From an uncultured Clostridia bacterium (GTDB taxonomy: Bacteria > Bacillota > Clostridia > Christensenellales > CAG-917): a stretch of 8,966 nucleotides of DNA. The notes under the pieces are model-generated. The model was not told the DNA's origin and ran no database searches. It was given only the letters and a program-made list of their open reading frames with translations. A program made the translations under genes and the position numbers. The DNA is taken from positions 1-8,966 of the forward strand of contig USGA01000018.1 of the NCBI GenBank assembly GCA_900554085.1, written 5' to 3'. Of this stretch, positions 1 to 6,251 are shown piece after piece (position 1 is the first letter of the stretch; every line of letters starts with the position of its first letter).

Positions 1-1691
1 CCCTGCCCTATCCTTATGGGACCGGAGCCGAGCACGATTATTTTCTTGCGGTCGCTGACCACGCTTTCCTGCTCTTCCTCGTAGGTGGAGTAGAAATAAG
101 GCACATAACTCTCAAACTCGCCCGCGCAAGTGTCAATCATCTTGTATACGGGCATAATTCCGAGGGCTTTACGCTTGAGATAAATTTCTTCCTCGGTGGA
201 CTTCCACACTTTCGCGAGATATTTGTCCGAGAAACCGCGCTTCTTGGCTTCGCGGAAGACGTCGACGTCGAAGGGATTTGCCTTGACGACGGATTCGAAC
301 TCAACGATTTCGCGAATCTTCTCGAGGAAGAACATATCTATCTTGGTGCTGGAAGCGATAAGACCTATATCTCCGCCGCGCTCGAAAAGTTCGGCTATGG
401 CGAACAGTCTGTCGTCGGTGCAATCCTTGATGTAATCGTAAAGTTCCTGCCTCGTCCAGTCGTCGAACTTGGGAATCCAGATGTGAATCGCGCCGATTTC
501 GAGGGAGCGGAGCGCTTTCAGCAGACTCTCCTCGAAAGTTCTGCCTATACTCATAACCTCGCCCGTCGCTTTCATCTGGGTGCCGAGTTTGTTGGAGGCG
601 GTGTCGAACTTGTCGAACGGGAATCTCGCTATCTTGGTAACGATGTAGTCAAGAGCGGGCTCGAACGACGCGGGAGTATTCGCGAGCATAATCTCGTCGA
701 GACGCATTCCGAGCGCGACTTTCGCCGTAACGCGCGCGATGGGATATCCGCTCGCTTTGGACGCAAGCGCCGAAGAACGGCTGACGCGGGGGTTGACCTC
801 TATGAGGTAATATTTGAAAGAGTGCGGGTCGAGCGCAAACTGAACGTTGCAACCGCCCTCGATTTTGAGTTCGCGGATTATCTTGAGGGCGCTGTTGCGC
901 AGCATCTGCACCTCTTTGTTGGTGAGCGTCTGCGCGGGCGCGACCACTATACTGTCGCCCGTATGAACGCCGACGGGGTCGAGGTTCTCCATACTGCATA
1001 TCGCAACCGCCGTATCAGCCGCGTCGCGCATAACCTCGAACTCGATTTCCTTGAAACCCTTGACGCTCTTTTCGACCAGCACCTGTCCGACCGGCGAAAG
1101 TTGCAGAGCGTTCTTCATTATCTCGCGGAGTTCTTCCTCGTTCTCCGCAAAACCGCCGCCCGTACCGCCGAGCGTGAACGCGGGACGGAGCACCACGGGG
1201 TAACCGATTATCTGCGCGGCTTCCACCGCCTCCTCGACGCTGTAGGTAATCTGGGACGGAATGACGGGTTCGCCTATTCTCTCGCACATTTCCTTGAACT
1301 TCTCGCGGTCCTCCGCCATCTCGATACTCTCGAGGGAGGTGCCGAGCAGTTTGACGTTGCATTCGTCGAGCACGCCGCTGTGCGCCAGTTTCATCGCGAG
1401 ATTGAGCCCCGTCTGCCCGCCGAGAGCGGGGACTATGGCGTCCGGACGCTCGTAACGGATTATCCTCGCCATATATTCGAGGGTAAGCGGCTCCATATAA
1501 ATTTTGTCCGCCATCATCTTGTCCGTCATTATAGTGGCGGGGTTGGAGTTGGCAAGCACCACCTCGTAGCCCTCTTCCTTGAGCGCAATGCAAGCCTGCG
1601 TGCCGGCATAGTCGAATTCCGCCGCCTGTCCTATGACGATGGGACCCGAACCGATGACCAAAACTTTCTTTATATCCGTTCTCTTAGGCAT
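1..1691 (-). CDS. carB: Carbamoyl-phosphate synthase large subunit, N-terminal 563 residues (cut by window edge)
   Basis: CarB uses two ATP, bicarbonate and ammonia delivered by CarA to make carbamoyl phosphate for pyrimidine and arginine synthesis in the cytoplasm. Reading from the ATG at 1691, the frame stays open to base 1 and gives about half of the usual 1,060-1,080 residue protein. Residues 12-28 carry the N-terminal signature GSGPIVIGQAAEFDY, followed by the NSNPATIMTD segment near 50. Arg129 and Arg169 fall at the same numbers as the ATP-binding arginines of the E. coli enzyme, the GGTGGG loop is at 175-180, and Glu298/Asn300 in IEVNPRVSRSSA match the metal-binding pair. Residues from about 400 form the oligomerisation region. 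The window stops at GSGPIRIGQG, the start of the second, carbamate-phosphorylating half, so that half and the allosteric domain lie outside. The start overlaps the carA stop by 8 nt, and GGAG 10 nt upstream lies inside the last carA codons. No broken motif is visible. Confidence 0.97.
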   Translation of the reverse strand, partial: MPKRTDIKKVLVIGSGPIVIGQAAEFDYAGTQACIALKEEGYEVVLANSNPATIMTDKMMADKIYMEPLTLEYMARIIRYERPDAIVPALGGQTGLNLAMKLAHSGVLDECNVKLLGTSLESIEMAEDREKFKEMCERIGEPVIPSQITYSVEEAVEAAQIIGYPVVLRPAFTLGGTGGGFAENEEELREIMKNALQLSPVGQVLVEKSVKGFKEIEFEVMRDAADTAVAICSMENLDPVGVHTGDSIVVAPAQTLTNKEVQMLRNSALKIIRELKIEGGCNVQFALDPHSFKYYLIEVNPRVSRSSALASKASGYPIARVTAKVALGMRLDEIMLANTPASFEPALDYIVTKIARFPFDKFDTASNKLGTQMKATGEVMSIGRTFEESLLKALRSLEIGAIHIWIPKFDDWTRQELYDYIKDCTDDRLFAIAELFERGGDIGLIASSTKIDMFFLEKIREIVEFESVVKANPFDVDVFREAKKRGFSDKYLAKVWKSTEEEIYLKRKALGIMPVYKMIDTCAGEFESYVPYFYSTYEEEQESVVSDRKKIIVLGSGPIRIGQ

Positions 1692-2781
1692 TTTTCTTCC
1701 ACTCCTCGATATTGACGATAAACTTCTCGAACAGTCTTATGCTGTCCTGAGGACCCGGCGCGCTCTCGGGGTGGAACTGCACGGAAAAGACCTTGTTTTT
1801 CTTGTCTTCCACACCCTCCACCGTACCGTCGAGCAGGTTCACGTGCGTTACGCTGAGCCCCGTGCCTTTCAGAGACTTCTCGTCCACCGCGTAACTGTGG
1901 TTCTGAGCCGTAATCTCCACGCAACCGGTCTCCTTGTTGAGAATGGGGTGATTGCCCCCGCGGTGACCGAACTTGAGTTTGTAAGTCTTCGCGCCGTATG
2001 CAAGCGAGATGAGTTGATGTCCCATACAGACGCCCATCATCGGCACTTTGCCTTTGAGTTCCTTGACCAACGACACCACTTCGGGCACGTTCACGGGGTC
2101 CCCGGGACCGTTGGAAAGAAACACGCCGTCGGGCTTCAGCGCAAGCACGTCTTCGGCGCTTATGGTGTGAGGAACGATGATGACGTTGCACCCCTGTGCG
2201 TTGAGATTGTGCACCATCTGATTCTTGATTCCGCAGTCGATTGCCACAACGTTGTATTTGTGATTGGGCGTGCGGCTGTACCATCTCTTTTTGCACCCCG
2301 CTCTCTTGACCTGGTCGGTGGGATAGGAGAACGCCTTTATCCTCGCCATAACCTCTTCGGTCGGGGTATCCTCGTCGGTGAGACACGCCACCATAGAGCC
2401 CTTGTCGCGTATCGTGCGCACCAGTTTTCTGGTGTCGATACCCTGCATTCCCGGCACGCCGTCCTCTTCGAGCAACTCCGACAACGTTTTGGTGTAGCGG
2501 AAATTGGACGGCGCGTCGTTGTAATCGCGCACTATGAGCGCCCTGAGCATAAGCCCCTTGCTCTCGTAATCCTCGTCCGTTATGCCGTAGTTGCCTATAA
2601 TGGGGTAACTCATAACGATAATCTGATCGGCGTAACTGGGGTCGGATATTATTTCCTGGTATCCCGCCATTGAGGTGTTGAACACAATCTCTCCGATTGC
2701 GTCAACGTCCGCGCCGAATCCTCTGCCGACGTAAACGTCGCCGTTTTCGAGCACAAGTTTCTTCTTTTTCATTTTCTCCAT
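1684..2781 (-). CDS. carA: Carbamoyl-phosphate synthase small subunit (glutamine amidotransferase), 365 aa
   Basis: CarA hydrolyses glutamine and channels the ammonia to CarB. The N-terminal CarA-specific domain contains NTSMAGYQE (residues 35-43). The C-terminal class I glutamine amidotransferase domain starts near residue 177, with SNGPGDP at 223-229, the nucleophile Cys252 in GVCMGHQ, and His337/Glu339 in QFHPES completing the triad. Length is normal for the family. Two starts are possible. ATG at 2781 gives MEKMKKKK and has GGAG at 2789-2792 with a 7-nt gap. ATG at 2772 forms an ATGA overlap with the pyrC stop but has GGAG only 3 nt away. I prefer 2781; the reading frame also extends upstream to 2889, but that part lies wholly inside pyrC and does not resemble CarA. 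The 13-nt overlap with pyrC and 8-nt overlap with carB suggest translational coupling and balanced subunit production. Confidence 0.97.
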   Translation of the reverse strand: MEKMKKKKLVLENGDVYVGRGFGADVDAIGEIVFNTSMAGYQEIISDPSYADQIIVMSYPIIGNYGITDEDYESKGLMLRALIVRDYNDAPSNFRYTKTLSELLEEDGVPGMQGIDTRKLVRTIRDKGSMVACLTDEDTPTEEVMARIKAFSYPTDQVKRAGCKKRWYSRTPNHKYNVVAIDCGIKNQMVHNLNAQGCNVIIVPHTISAEDVLALKPDGVFLSNGPGDPVNVPEVVSLVKELKGKVPMMGVCMGHQLISLAYGAKTYKLKFGHRGGNHPILNKETGCVEITAQNHSYAVDEKSLKGTGLSVTHVNLLDGTVEGVEDKKNKVFSVQFHPESAPGPQDSIRLFEKFIVNIEEWKKNA

Positions 2782-4022
2782 ATTATTTCTCCGCCCGACA
2801 TCGTCGTGGTTATTTTTCCTTTTACGGTTCTGCCCTCGAAAGGCGTCGCGCTGCCCTTGGACGCACTCTCTCTCCCCCGCACCGTCCATTCTTGCGAAAG
2901 GTCTATGACGGCAAGTTCGGCGGTCGCGCCCTGCTTTATCTCGGCGACAGGCAACCCGAACCTCTTGCGCGGGGAATAACTCATTGCCTCTATCAGTCTC
3001 ACAAACGGGATTTTGCCCGTCAGCACCAGTTCGGTATACAAAATCGGGAAAGCGTATTCCAGCCCGATAACACCCATAAGACTGCCCGCCAACCCGCGGG
3101 ATTTTTCCTCGTCGGAGTGGGGCGCGTGGTCCGTGGCAATCATATCCACCGTGCCGTCCGCCAATCCTTCCACAAGCGCCGCGCGGTCCTCGGCGGTGCG
3201 CAGCGGCGGATTCATCTTGAATCTGCCGTCTTCCCCGAGGTCGTCCTCGGTAAGCACAAGGTAATGCGGCGCGGTCTCACAGGTGACGTCGACCCCGCGC
3301 GCCTTGGCTCTGCGGATTATTTCCACGCTTTCCTTTGTGGACACGTGGCAAACGTGGTAACGCACTCCCGTTGCCTCTGCCAGCGCCACGTCCCGCTCCA
3401 CCATTTTCCACTCGCTTTCCGAGCATATTCCCTTGTGCCCGTGGGCGCGCGCATACGCGCCGTCGTGTATGTACCCGCCATTAAGCAACGCGTCCACCTC
3501 GCAATGCGCGGAGATTATACCCCCTGCGTCGCGGACGCGCTCCATTGCTTCGCGCATAAGAGCCTCGGACTGCACCCCTTTGCCGTCGTCGGAAAATCCG
3601 ACAACCAGCGGCGCAAGCCCTTCTATATCCGAAATTTTCTCGCCCTTTTCGCCTACCGTAAGAGCAGCAAACGGACGAACAAGCACTTTAGCGTTCGATT
3701 CGATTATTTCAAGTTGCTTTTTCAGATTTTCGACGCTGTCGGGCACGGGGTTCAGATTTGGCATCGCGCACACCGCCGTAAAGCCTCCTCTCGCCGCACT
3801 CTCGGTGCCCGTCGCTATGCTCTCTTTATAAAAAAATCCCGGTTCCCGCAGGTGCACGTGCACGTCTGCGAAAGCCGGAACAATCACCATTGCGTCCCTG
3901 ACGTCGTGTTCGGAGAGAACGGGAGCGGCGTCCGAAAGAAAGACTTTCCCACCCTGCACGGTTACCTCCCCGCGCAAGAGTTCCTTTCCCGCGACATAAA
4001 GCACCTTCCCGAAATCGGGCAT
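2769..4022 (-). CDS. pyrC: Dihydroorotase, class I zinc amidohydrolase, 417 aa
   Basis: PyrC reversibly cyclises N-carbamoyl-L-aspartate to L-dihydroorotate, the third step of UMP synthesis. The sequence shows a class I (Bacillus-type) dihydroorotase. The metal-binding DVHVHLREPG lies at residues 53-62 (His55, His57), followed by MPNLNP near 87-92, FSDDG near 143-147, AHCE with His173, CHVST with His226, NPPLR near 271, and ATDHAPH carrying the catalytic Asp298. Length is typical. The start is taken at the ATG at 4022 because GGAGG (4031-4035) stands 8 nt before it. An in-frame ATG at 4049 would add nine residues, but it overlaps the predicted -10 box and has no ribosome binding site, so it is probably never transcribed into a usable start. 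This is the first gene of a pyrC-carA-carB operon. The aspartate carbamoyltransferase supplying its substrate is not in view. Confidence 0.97.
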   Translation of the reverse strand: MPDFGKVLYVAGKELLRGEVTVQGGKVFLSDAAPVLSEHDVRDAMVIVPAFADVHVHLREPGFFYKESIATGTESAARGGFTAVCAMPNLNPVPDSVENLKKQLEIIESNAKVLVRPFAALTVGEKGEKISDIEGLAPLVVGFSDDGKGVQSEALMREAMERVRDAGGIISAHCEVDALLNGGYIHDGAYARAHGHKGICSESEWKMVERDVALAEATGVRYHVCHVSTKESVEIIRRAKARGVDVTCETAPHYLVLTEDDLGEDGRFKMNPPLRTAEDRAALVEGLADGTVDMIATDHAPHSDEEKSRGLAGSLMGVIGLEYAFPILYTELVLTGKIPFVRLIEAMSYSPRKRFGLPVAEIKQGATAELAVIDLSQEWTVRGRESASKGSATPFEGRTVKGKITTTMSGGEIIWRK

Positions 4023-4030
4023 TGCGTCGT

Positions 4031-4035
4031 CCTCC
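4031..4035 (-). promoter_or_regulatory. Ribosome binding site deciding the pyrC start
   Basis: GGAGG on the minus strand with an 8-nt gap to the ATG at 4022. It lies downstream of the alternative ATG at 4049, which has no comparable site, so it fixes the pyrC start at 4022. Confidence 0.85.
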
Positions 4036-4047
4036 GAAATTTTTTCC

Positions 4048-4076
4048 ATTATATCACAGACCGCGAAAATTGCAAA
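4048..4076 (-). promoter_or_regulatory. Sigma-70/SigA-type promoter of the pyrC-carA-carB operon, extended -10
   Basis: On the minus strand TATAAT (4053-4048) is a perfect -10 box, preceded immediately by TGA (4056-4054), which makes it a TGn extended -10. TTTGCA (4076-4071) stands 17 nt upstream as a moderate -35; TTGCAA with a 16-nt spacer is the alternative register. Transcription would begin near 4041 in a run of A, giving a leader of only about 18-20 nt that consists mostly of the ribosome binding site. Such a leader has no room for a PyrR-type attenuator, so control would have to act at initiation or start-site choice, or come from an upstream promoter that I do not see. Confidence 0.8.
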
Positions 4077-4194
4077 TTGTTTGCGCCAAAATAACGCGCT
4101 TTTTTACGGCGCATATTCAGCGGTTATCCGCAGTGCCGCTCCGCTTTGTCCGTCCGCCCCCTCAACTCCGTTTCCGTCGTCCGACACGCCTTCT

Positions 4195-4206
4195 CGCGTA
4201 TACGCG
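4195..4206. repeat. 12-bp perfect palindrome CGCGTATACGCG
   Basis: A fully self-complementary 12-mer about 120 bp upstream of the predicted pyrC -35 box. It is a possible dimeric regulator site; it could also be a by-product of local CG-rich composition. Confidence 0.5.
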
Positions 4207-4222
4207 CACGCGCGAACGTGCA

Positions 4223-4236
4223 GACGTGCGCACGTC
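4223..4236. repeat. 14-bp perfect palindrome GACGTGCGCACGTC
   Basis: A fully self-complementary 14-mer whose centre lies about 29 bp from the centre of the neighbouring palindrome, close to three helical turns. Such spacing suits cooperative binding on one DNA face. No known operator consensus is recognised. Confidence 0.5.
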
Positions 4237-4312
4237 CTAAATAACTTCAATCCGAGCGGCGATTTTCTGCCGCCCGTTACGCTCCGACGGCGTCGGCGCG
4301 TCAATTCCGCCC

Positions 4313-4346
4313 AAAAGCAAAGCGCCGCTTGTTGCGGCGCTTTGCT
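4313..4346 (-). terminator. Rho-independent terminator after membrane protein B
   Basis: On the minus strand a perfect 13-bp stem (4346-4334 with 4328-4316, AGCAAAGCGCCGC and its complement) encloses a 5-nt AACAA loop and is followed by UUU, four U in a row counting the last stem base. It begins one base after the stop codon of the B gene. The U tract is short, but the stem is long and GC-rich. It would separate the membrane-protein unit from the pyr operon. Confidence 0.85.
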
Positions 4347-4347
4347 G

Positions 4348-6249
4348 TTATTCGTCTTCAGTCGGACCCGTTTCGTCGGAGACGACCGCCTCACCCGCTT
4401 CGTCGGGCATAGGAGTTGCCGTCGCCTCGTCGTCGTATGAGGGCGCAGGCGCACTCGCGACACTGTCGGCCCCGGCGGTTTCCGCTGCGGGCTCAAGCGC
4501 CGCGGAGGCCTCTTCGGCGTCCTTCTTTATACGGAGTTTGAATTCACGGCAGCAACTTGCCGCAAACACCGTCACGAGCGCTATTGCGCCGACAATGTAC
4601 AGCCAGTTGCGCAGCGACATCACGGAGATGACCGCACACAGCAGGTTGTTGGACTGCAACCAGGTCATATCCTGATATCCCAGCACGCCGTAAGTGACGC
4701 TCATCGGGAAAATGTTGATTTCCAGCATACCTTCGTCGTTCATACACAGCCCGAGGGAAAGAGGTCTGCCGCCGGTCGCGTCGTACAGCACTTTGCCGAG
4801 ACCGTCAAGCAATCCTTCAACGATGCTTATGCTCTCGCCGTCAATTTCTGCGCCGACTTCGGTAAGCAGAGGAATAACGGTGTTGAGTATGCCGCCCAGG
4901 GCGTTGGACACATCCACGGAAGTAACCGCCATTGCCTTGCCGTCCATATCGAGGATACCCCACTTCATAGGCTGGCTGACATAACCGCCGATAAGTTCGT
5001 CGTTTTCGTTGTAGCAGGGACGGATTACAGCGCCCGCCAAAATTCCGAACACATCGTTATCCTCATACGAGTCGGGGTTGACGTAATAGGTGTTCTCGTA
5101 GTTGTTGACCTTGATAAGGGCATACGAGTACTTGTTGAACATCTTTATTACTTCGTCGGACTTGTACAACTCGTAATAAAGGGAGGTTATCGCTTCGACT
5201 GTCTGTCCCTCCACGGTCGCCTCGTAGGTGGGATAGATGAGATTGTTGTTCTCGTCGACGGTGGCACGGGAATCTTCGGAGAAGTCGCTGCTCTGGTCGA
5301 GGATAAGACGGAGAACGACGGGGACGGTCATTCTGCCTGTGGACTGAGCGTACAGTATAAGGCTGTCGTCATAGGTAACATAGCCGTCGTTGTGCATACT
5401 TGCGTAGTTCTTGTTGAAGAGATAGGAAATACGCTTGTTGCTCATTCCTTCCTGCGTAAGTTTGGTGTACTCGCTGAGCGTGGACTTGGATACCGCAAGA
5501 CCGAAAGCCAGACGGTCGATGTTTCCGATATGACTGCCGGAAGACGGCGCATTCAGCATATAATCGGGGTCGCGCATTACCCAACTGGTGTACACGAACT
5601 CGAAATATTCGCGCTGCAGTTCGGGAAGCCCTTCGAGAAGCGCGTTGTACCTTTCTTTCTGCGCAGCCGCGTCGCTGAGAGAGATTATCTGCTCGAGTTC
5701 GGTCAGATAGTAGGAGTTGTATTTGAACATATCCGAACCGAACGTTTCCAGTTGCGACTTCATCGTATCGTAGGCATATTCGGCGGAATAGTTGCCGTTT
5801 GCCACGTTGGACATAATGAATCTGCGCACCAATTTTGCGTTCACTTCGGACTGTTCCTCGTAGTTGTTTTCGAGGTCCTCGACCTTGAGGGTGCCGGACG
5901 TCAACGACGAAAGAATATCGGGCAACACGACGTCAACGAGCGCGCCCACGAGGAATGTGAGGCAAAGCACCGTAACGACGAGCGCTATCGTCTGTCTTCT
6001 GATTGTTTTGCGGGACTTTTTGCGCGTCACGCAGATAAGCACGATGAAGAACACGAGGCAAAGCACACCCGCCAGTATGACGCCCACGAACGGCCAGAAG
6101 GTGTAGTAAGGCACCATCTGATAGAATTGCACTGCGAATACTGCGGTAAGCACCACGAGAAGGGGCATACCGACGAGATACAGGAATACTTCGAGCAGAG
6201 TGAGCCCTGCGACTTTTCTGTTGACGGCTTTCTTGATGTCGTTAGTCAT
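4348..6249 (-). CDS. Uncharacterised four-TM membrane protein B with large outside domain and acidic tail, 633 aa
   Basis: No family is recognised. Predicted by eye: a short basic N-terminus, TM1 at about 20-42, TM2 at 51-74, a basic loop (RKKSRK, about 76-86), TM3 at 87-109, an outside domain at about 110-545, TM4 at about 548-567, and a 66-residue cytoplasmic tail rich in Ala, Glu, Asp and Pro. The outside domain starts with helical, Tyr- and charge-rich sequence, carries GSHIGN at 238-243, and ends with a Leu/Gly-rich amphipathic part (for example VEGLLDGLGKVLY). There is no lipobox or cleavable signal, and I see no catalytic motif. Shared features with its upstream neighbour (YLVGMPLLV in TM1, VDVVLP after TM3, SLRN before TM4, GSHIGN) point to a diverged paralog. 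Start: ATG at 6249 has AAAGGAGG with a 10-nt gap from GGAGG and a second GGAG 5 nt away. GTG at 6255 would overlap the previous stop but leaves only 4 nt. The gene follows A by two bases and is closed by a terminator. Confidence 0.9.
   Translation of the reverse strand: MTNDIKKAVNRKVAGLTLLEVFLYLVGMPLLVVLTAVFAVQFYQMVPYYTFWPFVGVILAGVLCLVFFIVLICVTRKKSRKTIRRQTIALVVTVLCLTFLVGALVDVVLPDILSSLTSGTLKVEDLENNYEEQSEVNAKLVRRFIMSNVANGNYSAEYAYDTMKSQLETFGSDMFKYNSYYLTELEQIISLSDAAAQKERYNALLEGLPELQREYFEFVYTSWVMRDPDYMLNAPSSGSHIGNIDRLAFGLAVSKSTLSEYTKLTQEGMSNKRISYLFNKNYASMHNDGYVTYDDSLILYAQSTGRMTVPVVLRLILDQSSDFSEDSRATVDENNNLIYPTYEATVEGQTVEAITSLYYELYKSDEVIKMFNKYSYALIKVNNYENTYYVNPDSYEDNDVFGILAGAVIRPCYNENDELIGGYVSQPMKWGILDMDGKAMAVTSVDVSNALGGILNTVIPLLTEVGAEIDGESISIVEGLLDGLGKVLYDATGGRPLSLGLCMNDEGMLEINIFPMSVTYGVLGYQDMTWLQSNNLLCAVISVMSLRNWLYIVGAIALVTVFAASCCREFKLRIKKDAEEASAALEPAAETAGADSVASAPAPSYDDEATATPMPDEAGEAVVSDETGPTEDE
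5520..5539. repeat. 20-nt exact direct repeat, copy 1 (GSHIGN-coding)
   Basis: Identical over 20 bases to 7355-7374, in the same reading frame and coding for GSHIGN in both membrane proteins. The surrounding DNA and protein differ, so the match stands out as a conserved or recently shared patch. Confidence 0.85.
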
Positions 6250-6251
6250 AG

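Larger units (their letters stand above)
4077..4312. other. Gene-free region upstream of the pyr promoter, with palindromes
   Basis: Between the terminator of the membrane-protein unit and the pyrC promoter there is no convincing gene. Reading frames across it are arginine-rich, show no ribosome binding site with a plausible protein, and one simply runs antisense into the neighbouring gene. The stretch has two perfect palindromes (4195-4206 and 4223-4236) and a small 5-bp hairpin at 4284-4296 (CCGAC/GTCGG). It is rich in CG and GCGC steps. It may be an operator region for the pyr operon, but that is inference. Confidence 0.6.

Noticed and set aside
483..1715. Long open frame on the plus strand across carB (410 codons)
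   Set aside because: It is the antisense shadow of carB; the minus strand carries exact CarB motifs at the family positions, and the plus-strand product is Arg/His-rich with no recognisable domain.
1633..4094. Plus-strand open frames of about 350 and 465 codons opposite carA and pyrC
   Set aside because: They mirror well-identified genes in codon-phase shadow, run across gene junctions and lack convincing ribosome binding sites.
4081..4440. Plus-strand 119-codon frame in the gene-free region
   Set aside because: Arg-rich translation of CG-rich palindromic DNA, with no clear ribosome binding site, and it crosses the B terminator and the B 3' end.
4104..4496. Minus-strand 130-codon frame overlapping the end of B and the intergenic region
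   Set aside because: Arg/Pro/Thr-rich product, overlaps B out of frame and would read straight through the terminator hairpin.
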